This document shows positions 7,085-14,035 of a DNA stretch of 20,378 bases, piece by piece. The stretch is from JBAWAP01 sp049589355 (lineage in GTDB: Bacteria; Chloroflexota; Anaerolineae; VGOG01): positions 1-20,378 of the forward strand of contig JBAWAP010000281.1 of NCBI GenBank assembly GCA_049589355.1. Reading direction: 5' to 3'. The stretch's first letter is position 1. Every line of letters begins with the position of its first letter. The translations under genes and the position numbers were made by a program. A model generated the notes under the pieces. That model made no database searches, was not told where the DNA came from, and saw only the letters and a program-made list of their open reading frames with translations.

Positions 7085-7729
7085 CTATATCTCCCGCACG
7101 TCCACTATTTCCATGCCCATGGCTTCCATGGCCGACACTAGCTTGTCTCGACCAATTTCTGAGACCTTAACTGTGATCAGGCGGCTGGTAGGATCATCCC
7201 CCAGGAAGGTTCCTAAACTGACGATGTTGCCGCCCATTTCAGCTATCTCGCGGGTGATGGTAGCCAGTGTACCCGCCTGCTCCGGGACAAGCATAGTTAA
7301 TCTAACGCCCTTCTCCCTGGCCCCGAGGAGTTCCAGGAAGATACAGAAGAGGTCGGTCTCAGTGATGATGCCCACCAACTTGTCATCGCGCATCACGGGC
7401 AGGCTGCCGATCTTGTTGTCGGCCATAACGCGGGCCGCCTCCTCCAGCGGAGTGTACTCGGTCACAGTGATCACATCCTTGCACATCACGTCCTGCACCT
7501 TGATCTTGGCGATAAGGTAGTGCAGCTCATAGATGCTCAACGATGTGGCTGGCGAGGGGGAGACGTATAACAAGTCTTTCTCGGCAACGATGCCCACCAA
7601 CTTACCCTTCTTGTCCACCACCGGCAACCGGCGCACCTTCGACTCCCGCATGAGCTTAAGGGCATCATCAATGGGGGTATCGGGAGCAGTGGTAATGGGG
7701 CGCTTTGTCATCCTTTCACCTACTAACAT
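7085..7729 (-). CDS. CBS-pair plus ACT domain protein (AcuB-like), probable ligand sensor
   Basis: The protein has 214 aa. The ATG at 7729 is chosen because GGAGG lies 7 nt upstream; the GTG at 7735 overlaps that site. The first CBS motif is about residues 1-55 (MTKRPITTAPDTPIDDAL, then RRLPVVDKKGKLVGIV). The second is about 78-133 (VMCKDVITVTEYTPLEEAA, then GSLPVMRDDKLVGIITETD). An ACT domain follows from about 143 (LTMLVPEQAGTLATITREIA). CBS pairs usually bind adenine nucleotides and ACT domains small ligands such as amino acids. There is no catalytic or DNA-binding part. Its place between hdrA1 and frdB suggests sensing of energy state or a metabolite for this operon's enzymes; the target is unknown. 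Confidence 0.85.
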   Translation of the reverse strand: MLVGERMTKRPITTAPDTPIDDALKLMRESKVRRLPVVDKKGKLVGIVAEKDLLYVSPSPATSLSIYELHYLIAKIKVQDVMCKDVITVTEYTPLEEAARVMADNKIGSLPVMRDDKLVGIITETDLFCIFLELLGAREKGVRLTMLVPEQAGTLATITREIAEMGGNIVSLGTFLGDDPTSRLITVKVSEIGRDKLVSAMEAMGMEIVDVREI

Positions 7730-7744
7730 TTTCACACCTCCTTA

Positions 7745-7817
7745 TTGGTCTGTTGGTTCATTTGTCCACTGGTCTGTTGGTCATTGCCTTTGAGCTTTGA
7801 TTTTTGAGCTTTGAGCT
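7745..7817. repeat. Octamer plus heptamer array between hdrA1 and the CBS-ACT gene
   Basis: Five 8-bp units (TTGGTCTG, TTGGTTCA, TTTGTCCA, CTGGTCTG, TTGGTCAT; 7745-7784) are followed by four 7-bp units (TTGAGCT, TTGATTT, TTGAGCT, TTGAGCT; 7790-7817). The array ends exactly where the hdrA1 stop codon begins (7818) and stops just before the next Shine-Dalgarno sequence. Confidence 0.8.
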
Positions 7818-9608
7818 TTACACTGCAGCCTCCACCATAGCGAGCACCTGTCCAGTGGTAAAATTTCGCACCGCTGACGCTTTGTTGGGGCAGGCTACCA
7901 CGCAAGCGCCGCACCCCTGACAGAGAGCCACGTTGACAATAGCCAGGTCCTTCCAGGGGTGCATCTCGCGGGCCTCGTAGGGACAAACCCCTACGCACAA
8001 ACCGCAACCGGAGCACAGCTCCTCGTCCACGTAGGCGATGATGGGCTCCTGCACCATCTCCCGCTGGGAGAAGAGGGAGAGCACCTTGGCCGCTGCGCCG
8101 CTGGCCTGAGCTATCGTCTCGGGTATGTCCTTGGGAAACTGGGCCGCACCAGCAAGGTAGATGCCCGCTGTCAAGCTCTCCACAGGGCGCAGCTTAGGGT
8201 GGGCTTCGCTGAAGAAGCCATGCTCATCGGTGGCCACCCGCAAACGCTGGGCTAGATCCTTAGCCCCTTGGCTGGGTACACTGGCTGTCGCCAACACCAC
8301 CAGGTCGGCTGCCACCTCTACGGGTTTGCCCGTTAAAGTGTCAGCCCCCCAAACCACTACCCTTCCATCCTCTGGGAAGACCTTCGACACTTTGCCCCGC
8401 AAATAAAGCACGTCATACTGCTCCATGGCTTGCTGCACGAACTCCTCGTAGCCCTTGCCAGCGGAGCGGATGTCAATGTAAAAAACGTAGGCCTGACCCT
8501 CAGGCACCTGGCGCTTGTACATGATCGTCTGTTTGGCCACATACATGCAACAGACTTTGGAACAGTAGGGCTTATGCAGCTCTGGGTCGCGGGAGCCGGC
8601 ACACTGCACCCAAACGACTTCCTTGGGAACCGCCCCATCCGACGGACGACGAATCTGTCCCCCCGTCGGGCCATCTTGAGCCAGCATCCGCTCGAACTGC
8701 AAGCCGTCAATGACATCGGGGTATTTGCCGCCACCATACTGGCCCAACCTCTCCTTGGGATAGAGGTCATAGCCCGTAGCAACGACGATAGCGCCAACGT
8801 CGCAGGTTGGTAAATTGGTAGATTGGTAGATTGGTAGATTGGTCTCCCAGTCTACCGACTTACCAGTTTCCCAATCTACCAGTTTCCCAGTTTCCCAATT
8901 TACCAATCTACCAACCCTGACCGTGAAATTGCCGACGCAGCCCGTGACCTCTTCCACCTCGGCCTCGGTAATGACCTGGATATGGGGATGTCTGGTCACG
9001 GCCTCGATTTTGGAAGCCAGCAGGTCTGATGCGGTATCGAAGTTGAGATAAGTGCCGGAGAGCTGGCGCATGCGCCCGCCCAGGCGCGACTCCCTTTCGA
9101 CCAAAACCACAGGATAGCCGGCCTCGGCGACATCCAGCGCAGCTTGTAGGCCGGCGATGCCACCGCCGATGACCAGGGCTCTCTTGACCAGCGGCAGGGT
9201 CAAGGGCACCAGGGGCTCGTCGTAGCGAACCTTCTCCACAATGGCCTTGATGGTCTCGATGGCCTTGTCGGTCGCCTCCTCGGGCAACGATTGATGCACC
9301 CAGGAGCATTGCTCTCGGATGTTGGCGATCTCGCATAAATAGGGGTTCAATCCAGCCGTGGCGGCCGTCTTGCGGAAAGTAACCTCGTGCATGGTTGGTG
9401 AGCAAGCGGCGACAATTATGCCGTCCAGGTCGTGCTCGGTGATGGCCTCTTTGATGAGGTCCTGCCCTGGATCGGAACACATGTATCTATAGTCCACGGA
9501 GTAGACCACACCCGGATAGTCGCGTATCTCTTCGGCTACCCGTTCCACATCCACCGTGCCAGCGATGTTCAGGCCACAGTGGCAGATGAAAACGCCGATC
9601 TTCCTCAT
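7818..9608 (-). CDS. hdrA: HdrA-like flavoprotein 1: N-terminal domain and C-terminal dicluster, ferredoxin insert replaced
   Basis: The protein has 596 aa from the ATG at 9608 (GGGAG 8 nt upstream; a TTG at 9623 is less likely). The HdrA N-terminal domain is present (VFICHCGLNI at 6-15, AACSPTMHEVTFR at 67-79). The FAD fold has GGGIAG (148-153) and ATGYD (277-281), then YCSKVCCMY (348-356). Two [4Fe-4S] motifs close the protein (532-543 and 563-574). HdrA passes electrons by FAD to HdrBC and can bifurcate them. Missing are the CAxC motif after the FAD fold (here NFDTASDLLASK) and the inserted ferredoxin region; residues 232-268 are instead encoded by an octamer repeat array. The second half is very close to HdrA2 in this operon. 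Confidence 0.9.
   Translation of the reverse strand: MRKIGVFICHCGLNIAGTVDVERVAEEIRDYPGVVYSVDYRYMCSDPGQDLIKEAITEHDLDGIIVAACSPTMHEVTFRKTAATAGLNPYLCEIANIREQCSWVHQSLPEEATDKAIETIKAIVEKVRYDEPLVPLTLPLVKRALVIGGGIAGLQAALDVAEAGYPVVLVERESRLGGRMRQLSGTYLNFDTASDLLASKIEAVTRHPHIQVITEAEVEEVTGCVGNFTVRVGRLVNWETGKLVDWETGKSVDWETNLPIYQSTNLPTCDVGAIVVATGYDLYPKERLGQYGGGKYPDVIDGLQFERMLAQDGPTGGQIRRPSDGAVPKEVVWVQCAGSRDPELHKPYCSKVCCMYVAKQTIMYKRQVPEGQAYVFYIDIRSAGKGYEEFVQQAMEQYDVLYLRGKVSKVFPEDGRVVVWGADTLTGKPVEVAADLVVLATASVPSQGAKDLAQRLRVATDEHGFFSEAHPKLRPVESLTAGIYLAGAAQFPKDIPETIAQASGAAAKVLSLFSQREMVQEPIIAYVDEELCSGCGLCVGVCPYEAREMHPWKDLAIVNVALCQGCGACVVACPNKASAVRNFTTGQVLAMVEAAV
8805..8916. repeat. Octamer dyad array translated inside hdrA1
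   Basis: The 112-bp array runs on the minus strand as nine 8-bp units of the types TGGTAGAT and TGGGAAAC, then four inverted units (CAATCTAC three times, CAATTTAC), bounded by GGTTGG and CCAACC. It is read in frame as a periodic peptide containing VDWETGK and NLPIYQSTNLPT. The same array type lies between genes elsewhere in this window. Confidence 0.9.
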
Positions 9609-9633
9609 CCCGTCTACTCCCAAGACTGCAAGT

Positions 9634-10152
9634 TCAATCCCACGCCTCTCCCGCGCTCGCTTCCCAATTCACTCTCCCCTCGGCCACGACGCCCATCTTT
9701 CGTAACGCACGATACAGCCGCTCCTCCCAGATGTCGCCGTGGAGAAGCTCGCTCACCTCCTGTGCTCGCATCAAGCGCTCCCAGGTGGTAATGATAAAGG
9801 CTATGCGCCGCCACTTATCGCTCGCGATAGGATGGGGCAACCGCTTGAGCTCCCCAAGGCGGATTCTGTAGTAATCCTCTTGAGCTCGGGGATGAGAAGC
9901 TTCTTGAGGCAAGAGCTCAACGCGCTTGACGATTTCCCACTCCCTGGCCTCGGCCCAATAGTTGATGGCCCAGGCTTCCTCCTCGAAGATCCTGGTCTGG
10001 TAAAAGGCCAGGACAGGGGCGTTGATAGCCCTGGTCGGAGCGCGCTTGACGGGTATGCGATACCAATGCTCGTCCCTGGCGATGACGAAATCTCGCAAGT
10101 TATTGATGATAACCACTAGCACAGTGGTATAAGGGCTAAATTCATCCGTCAA
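9634..10152 (-). CDS. Conserved-looking 172-aa protein of unknown function, between the two hdrA genes
   Basis: I do not recognise the family. The TTG at 10152 is preferred: it overlaps the hdrA2 stop as TTGA and has AGGTGGAG 6 nt upstream, inside hdrA2. The first 50 residues are hydrophobic and mixed (VLVVIINNLRDFVIARD, WYRIPVK, LAFYQT). The middle is rich in aromatics and charges (EEEAWAINYWAEAREWEIV), and DYYRIRLGELKRLPHPI (93-109) looks conserved in style. The end is helical (WERLMRAQEVSELL, LYRALRKMGVV). There is no cysteine, metal motif, signal or clear membrane helix. A PUA- or EVE-like RNA-binding fold is conceivable for the N-terminus, but that is a guess. Longer frames to 10323 lie inside hdrA2 and are rejected. 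Translational coupling suggests co-expression with the Hdr proteins, yet it need not be part of the complex. Confidence 0.72.
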   Translation of the reverse strand: MTDEFSPYTTVLVVIINNLRDFVIARDEHWYRIPVKRAPTRAINAPVLAFYQTRIFEEEAWAINYWAEAREWEIVKRVELLPQEASHPRAQEDYYRIRLGELKRLPHPIASDKWRRIAFIITTWERLMRAQEVSELLHGDIWEERLYRALRKMGVVAEGRVNWEASAGEAWD

Positions 10153-11486
10153 GACGAACTCCACCTGGCGAACAGCGATAGCACTTTGGCGGCCGCGCCG
10201 CTTCCCTGGGCCACGGCTTCGGGGATGTCCTTGGGCCCCGAGCCTGCCCCAGCCATGAAGATGCCAGGCCGCACCGTCTCCAAAGGGTGCATGTTCCCGT
10301 CGGCCTCGGCGTAGAATCCGCACTGGTCGGCCTCTATGCCCAGCATCCGCCCCAATTCCCTGGCTCCATCCTTGGGCACGGTGGCTGTAGCCAGAACGAC
10401 CAGATCAGCCGCTACCTCCAGGGGCTTCCCACTAAGGGTGTCGGTCCCCCAGACGACGACCTTCCCGTTATCCTGGAAGATCTTGGACACCTTGCCTCGC
10501 AGGTAGAGCACCCGCTCCTCTTCCATCGCTCGCCGCACGAACTCCTCGTAGCCCTTGCCCGCAGCGCGGATGTCAATGTAGAAGACGTAGGCCTGGCCAT
10601 CGGGGACTCGATGTTTGTAAAGCATGGCGTGCTTGGCGGTGTACATGCAGCAGACTTTGGAGCAATACGGCATACCCAGCTCTGGATCGCGAGAGCCAGC
10701 ACACTGGACGAAGACGACTTCCTTGGGGATTTTGCCGTCAGAAGGTCGCTTCACCTGGCCAGTTGTGGGCCCCGAGGCCGAGAGCAGGCGCTCGAAGGCC
10801 AACCCATCAATGACATCCGGCAGCCTACCGTAGCCGTACTGACCCAGGCCATCTGTTGGGTAGAGGTCGTAGCCCGTAGCTACGATGATTGCTCCCACCC
10901 GCTCCTCGACGATGGATTCCTCCTGCTCGAAGTTAATAGCCCCCACCGGGCAAAACTTCTCGCAGGCGCGGCACCTGCCCCTGACGAAGTAAATGCAGTT
11001 TTCGGCGTCAATGATGGGCTTGTTGGGCACTGCCTGGGGCGAAAGGGTGTAGATAGCCTTGCGCTGGCCCATCCAGCGCTCAAATTCCGAGACCACTCGC
11101 TGGGGACACTTCTCCTGGCATACCCCACAGCCAGTGCAGAGGTCCCAGTTCACGTAGGCTGGCTTCCGCCTGATGCGGACACGGAAATCCCCGATATCGC
11201 CGACGACAGATTCCATCTCCGAGTACATCAGGAGCTTGATGTTGTCGTGGTGACCTATCTCTACCGTGCGGGGGGTCAGGATGCACTGGGCGCAGTCCAG
11301 GGTGGGGAAGGTCTCCGACAGTTGAGCCATCCGCCCGCCAATGGAGGGGAGCCTGTCCACCAGCACCACCTGGTAGCCTGAGTTGGCTATGTCCAGCGCT
11401 GCCTGCATCCCGGCGATGCCCGCGCCTATGATTAGGGCTCTCGTAGAGTTTATCGCACCTCCAGTCGGGTTTTCTGTCTCAACCAT
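10149..11486 (-). CDS. hdrA: HdrA-like flavoprotein 2: FAD fold with ferredoxin insert, no N- or C-terminal domain
   Basis: The protein has 445 aa from the ATG at 11486, 9 bp after the hdrB stop; no strong ribosome site is seen, so coupling to hdrB is likely. GAGIAG (21-26) starts the FAD fold, followed by the HdrA motif TLDCAQCILTP (62-72). An inserted ferredoxin region has CTGCGVCQEKCP (117-128) and a second set at C164, C172, C175 and C179. ATGYD (203-207) and YCSKVCCMY (274-282) follow. The HdrA N-terminal domain is absent. The protein stops at AKVLSLFARWSSS, where HdrA1 continues into its dicluster domain; the last residues coincide with the ribosome site of the next gene. It resembles QmoA in having a short HdrA form. 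The role is electron transfer between HdrBC, FAD and partners in the cytoplasm. Confidence 0.9.
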   Translation of the reverse strand: MVETENPTGGAINSTRALIIGAGIAGMQAALDIANSGYQVVLVDRLPSIGGRMAQLSETFPTLDCAQCILTPRTVEIGHHDNIKLLMYSEMESVVGDIGDFRVRIRRKPAYVNWDLCTGCGVCQEKCPQRVVSEFERWMGQRKAIYTLSPQAVPNKPIIDAENCIYFVRGRCRACEKFCPVGAINFEQEESIVEERVGAIIVATGYDLYPTDGLGQYGYGRLPDVIDGLAFERLLSASGPTTGQVKRPSDGKIPKEVVFVQCAGSRDPELGMPYCSKVCCMYTAKHAMLYKHRVPDGQAYVFYIDIRAAGKGYEEFVRRAMEEERVLYLRGKVSKIFQDNGKVVVWGTDTLSGKPLEVAADLVVLATATVPKDGARELGRMLGIEADQCGFYAEADGNMHPLETVRPGIFMAGAGSGPKDIPEAVAQGSGAAAKVLSLFARWSSS

Positions 11487-11495
11487 AGGATGTTA

Positions 11496-12365
11496 TCAGA
11501 TCAATCCTTTGCTCTTGAGCAAGGGGCGCGGGTCAATGTAGTGTCTGTCCAGCTCGAAGCCATTGCTATCCAGGCCCAGGGCGATTCCCAGAAGCTGAGT
11601 GAAATACAGAATAGGGATAGGTTGGAAGCCGGTGTGTCGGCTCCCCATCGCCTTCTGCATCCTGTCCAGGTTGAATTGGCAGAGGGGGCAATTGGTTACC
11701 ACCAACTCGGCCCCGCTCCGCTGGGCCAAGGCCAGGATGGTAAAACTCATCTCCGCTGTCACCTCGGCCGACTTGACCGCCAGATACGCTCCGCAGCACT
11801 CGCCCTTGTGGGAATAGCCCACTGCCTCAGCCCCCAGAGCCATGATCAGATCATCTAACGCACGGGGATTCTCTGGGTCATCGTAAGCCACCTCAGCCGG
11901 AGGGCGGAGGACCATGCAGCCATAATAGGCAGCGACCTTCAGACCTGAAAGGGGCTTCTTAATTGTCTCCTTGACTTTATCGAATCCGATTTCGTCGCGC
12001 AATACCTGCAGTAAATCGAGAACTTCCAGATCGCCGCTGTAGTCCGCCTCAAGGAAGAAGTTGAGCTTCTCCCGGCTGTCTTCGTCCTCGCGGATCACCC
12101 TGTTGGTGCGCTTGAGGACATTGTAGCAGGTGGAGCAAGCCACAGCCAGCCGCTGGCCTGCCTGTCGAGCGCTGATCAGCACCCGAACTGGCCCGGCCAA
12201 ATCCAACATATTGTCAACCAGCAGAGGGAAAGTGGCTCCACAGCAATTCCATTCTTCCAACTCAACCAATTCAAGGCCCAGTTCTCTCGCCGAAGCTCGC
12301 GCCGAATTGTCGAAGCCCTTAGCTTTGGTGTTAAGTGTGCAACCGGGGTAGTAGGGTATCTCCAT
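11496..12365 (-). CDS. hdrB: HdrB-like subunit with two CCG domains
   Basis: The protein has 289 aa from the ATG at 12365 (GAGAGG 6 nt upstream). A longer frame to 12458 is made of repeat sequence and is rejected. Two cysteine-rich CCG domains are complete: C9, C41-C42, C77, C80 (YYPGCT, NCCGA, CSTC) and C150, C190-C191, C226, C229 (YYGC, ECCGA, CPLC). In HdrB these bind two non-cubane [4Fe-4S] clusters that reduce disulfides; in other systems CCG proteins pass electrons to other acceptors. HdrC is directly upstream and HdrA2 directly downstream. In this operon the likely partner reaction is fumarate reduction, either direct or through a thiol carrier. No coenzyme M or B genes are present in the window. 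Confidence 0.92.
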   Translation of the reverse strand: MEIPYYPGCTLNTKAKGFDNSARASARELGLELVELEEWNCCGATFPLLVDNMLDLAGPVRVLISARQAGQRLAVACSTCYNVLKRTNRVIREDEDSREKLNFFLEADYSGDLEVLDLLQVLRDEIGFDKVKETIKKPLSGLKVAAYYGCMVLRPPAEVAYDDPENPRALDDLIMALGAEAVGYSHKGECCGAYLAVKSAEVTAEMSFTILALAQRSGAELVVTNCPLCQFNLDRMQKAMGSRHTGFQPIPILYFTQLLGIALGLDSNGFELDRHYIDPRPLLKSKGLI

Positions 12366-12387
12366 TTCTTGCCTCTCAAAGGGTATA

Positions 12388-12487
12388 CTGGTAAATTGGT
12401 AAACTGGTAGATTCGTAGATTCGTAAATGCGTAGATTGGTAAAGCGGTGATGGCCCAATTTACCAATCTACCAGTTTACCATTTACG
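12388..12487. repeat. Octamer dyad array at the 3' end of hdrC, before hdrB
   Basis: On the plus strand about eight 8-bp units (TGGTAAAT, TGGTAAAC, TGGTAGAT, TCGTAGAT and variants) are followed by four inverted units (for example TACCAATC, TACCAGTT). The architecture matches the array inside hdrA1. The hdrC stop codon lies within its edge. Confidence 0.85.
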
Positions 12488-12890
12488 AAGTATACTTGCG
12501 AAACCCGCCGATGAAAGCCTGCTGAGGCAGCTCGGCCAACTCCTCAGGCCGCAGGATATTTATGTCCAGATGATCACCCCTTTCCTGGAGCGCTATCTCC
12601 CGCAGGGCCTCCATGATGCGCGAGAGATCAACCCCCTTGGGGCAGCGGGAATAACAAGTCTGACAGGCAGCGCAGAACCAGATGGTCTCCGAATCCAATG
12701 CCTCCTCCACCTGGCCCAACTGCACCAGGCGGATGACCTGGCTCGGCAGCAGGTCCATGGCGAAGGCCACCGGGCAACCCGCCGAACATTCACCGCACTG
12801 ATAACAAGCTAGGAGATCCTGACCGCTGATCTCCTCAATCCTGCGCACCAGATCACTGCGCACTGTTCCTGCTGATAATTTAACCCTCAT
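12483..12890 (-). CDS. hdrC: HdrC-like subunit with two [4Fe-4S] motifs
   Basis: The protein has 135 aa from the ATG at 12890, 8 bp after the DUF2227 stop. Two classical motifs are present: C29, C32, C35, C39 (CYQCGECSAGCP) and C73, C76, C79, C83 (CAACQTCYSRCP). HdrC carries electrons between HdrA and HdrB. The pattern with LLPSQVIRLVQLGQVEEAL between the motifs is typical. It is short: many HdrC proteins have about 180 aa, and this one stops at FRKYTS with its TAA inside the repeat array. The FRKYT ending could be natural, since shorter HdrC forms exist, or the array may have cut off a longer tail. All cluster ligands are intact, so function is expected. Confidence 0.9.
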   Translation of the reverse strand: MRVKLSAGTVRSDLVRRIEEISGQDLLACYQCGECSAGCPVAFAMDLLPSQVIRLVQLGQVEEALDSETIWFCAACQTCYSRCPKGVDLSRIMEALREIALQERGDHLDINILRPEELAELPQQAFIGGFRKYTS

Positions 12891-12898
12891 AGCATCCC

Positions 12899-13378
12899 CT
12901 AGACACCTCGGAAAAGTTGGTGAAAGAAGCGTTTAAACCCTGTCGTGACGGCATCCATCACGGCGTGCAAAGTGTCAACTATCATCAGTCCTAAGACCAC
13001 CCACCAAAAGAATTCCGCAGCAACCAATGTACTTATCCAGTTAGTGGGGCAATAACCCTTAGCCTTGCATATCTGGGTCAGCAGCCAAAGCGGGATAAAG
13101 ATGTAGGCAAGCCTGCCAACTGTGCCGATGATGGGGCCATGGGAGAGAATAGAACGGTGAGGGATGGCTAAGCCGTAGGGTTTGACCAGGTACTTGAATG
13201 GCCCCAGGTCGGCTACCACTCCTCGTATCTCAGCGTAATCCCAATCGGGGTGGACTAGAGTACCCAAGGCCGCCCCAGCAGCCATATACAAGGATTCGCG
13301 CCCCCTTACCAGCCCACCTACGGCCAGGAGGCCGGCGACGACTAAACAGGAGGCATCGTGAACCTGCTGCGATGGCAT
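12899..13378 (-). CDS. DUF2227-type putative metal-binding membrane protein
   Basis: The protein has 159 aa. The ATG at 13378 shares one base with the fumarase beta stop (TGATG). It has H7 near the N-terminus, HPDWD (43-47) and HRSILSHGP (74-82), a pattern of conserved His and Asp known from DUF2227 and related membrane metal-dependent hydrolase-like proteins. Hydrophobic stretches around 10-25, 84-103 and 118-135 suggest membrane segments. The biochemical role of the family is not established. It is translationally coupled between the fumarase and Hdr genes, but sequence gives no link to their reactions. Confidence 0.75.
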   Translation of the reverse strand: MPSQQVHDASCLVVAGLLAVGGLVRGRESLYMAAGAALGTLVHPDWDYAEIRGVVADLGPFKYLVKPYGLAIPHRSILSHGPIIGTVGRLAYIFIPLWLLTQICKAKGYCPTNWISTLVAAEFFWWVVLGLMIVDTLHAVMDAVTTGFKRFFHQLFRGV

Positions 13379-13935
13379 CAGCAGCCCACCTTACTATACT
13401 TCGCTTTCCCTTTCTCGTAGGCATCCTCACCGTACATATCGTTGACCACGATGGCTGGGAAATCCTCCACCCTTAGCTTACGCAGCGCCTCAGCGCCCAA
13501 ATCGTCGTAGGCAATGACCTCGGCCTCCTTGACACTATCGGCGATGAGAGCCGCCGCCCCGCCAATGGCCGCGAAGTAGACCGCCTTGTGCTTCTTCAAT
13601 GCCTCCCGCACCTCAGGGCCCCGATTCCCTTTGCCGATCATCGCCTTGAGGCCGACCTCCAACATACGCGGGGTGTATGGGTCCATGCGATAGGACGTCG
13701 TCGGGCCGGCGGAACCGATAGGCCGACCTGGCCTGGCTGGCGAAGGTCCCATGTAGTAGATGATCTGCCCCTGGGGGTCAAAGGGCAGTTCCTCACCCGT
13801 ATCCAGGGCAGCAATCATCCGCTTGTGGGCTGAATCGCGCCCCACATAGATGGTGCCTGTAATCTGCACCGCGTCGCCAGCGTGCAATTGCTCAATCACA
13901 TCATCCGTCAAAGGGGTAGTGATCTTCTTGGGCAT
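13378..13935 (-). CDS. fumB: Class I fumarate hydratase, beta subunit
   Basis: The protein has 185 aa from the ATG at 13935 with AGGAGATGTATCA upstream. This is the C-terminal half of the two-subunit, iron-sulfur fumarase / L-tartrate dehydratase family. Landmarks are ITGTIYVGRDSAHKRM, YMGPSPA, GSAGPTTSYRMD and GKGNRGPEVREALKKHKAVY, followed by GGAAALIADSVKEAEVIAYDDLGAEA. Together with the alpha subunit it interconverts malate and fumarate. Tartrate dehydratase cannot be excluded by sequence, but malic enzyme upstream and fumarate reductase downstream favour fumarase. The symbol fumB here means beta subunit, not the E. coli isozyme. Confidence 0.93.
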   Translation of the reverse strand: MPKKITTPLTDDVIEQLHAGDAVQITGTIYVGRDSAHKRMIAALDTGEELPFDPQGQIIYYMGPSPARPGRPIGSAGPTTSYRMDPYTPRMLEVGLKAMIGKGNRGPEVREALKKHKAVYFAAIGGAAALIADSVKEAEVIAYDDLGAEALRKLRVEDFPAIVVNDMYGEDAYEKGKAKYSKVGC

Positions 13936-13950
13936 TGATACATCTCCTGC

Positions 13951-14035
13951 TTGGATATTGGGTATTGGATATTAGGTATTACTCACCATCCAGCTTCTAA
14001 CTTCCAATCTCCAATATCCAATCTCTAATCTCCAG
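13951..14035. repeat. Heptamer dyad array between fumarase alpha and beta
   Basis: Four 7-bp units (TTGGATA, TTGGGTA, TTGGATA, TTAGGTA; 13951-13978) and five inverted units (TAACTTC, CAATCTC, CAATATC, CAATCTC, TAATCTC; 13998-14032) flank a 19-bp centre. It ends 3 bp before the alpha-subunit stop and just short of the beta-subunit ribosome site. Confidence 0.9.

Noticed and set aside
8805..8916. Possible CRISPR array because of regular repeats
   Set aside because: Unit length is 8 bp with no spacers and an inverted half, and the array lies within an open reading frame of HdrA1.
8805..8916. Target-site duplication around the array in hdrA1
   Set aside because: Flanks of both ends share no direct repeat, so transposition cannot be claimed for this array type.
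10287..11381. Long plus-strand open frame of 364 codons
   Set aside because: It lies opposite hdrA2, whose cysteine motifs and FAD fold are unmistakable; the plus-strand text has no recognisable domain. The same applies to the plus-strand frames over the helicase, fumarase and malic enzyme.
12366..12458. Longer HdrB start with an N-terminal extension
   Set aside because: The extra residues are translated from the octamer array, and GAGAGG stands before the ATG at 12365.
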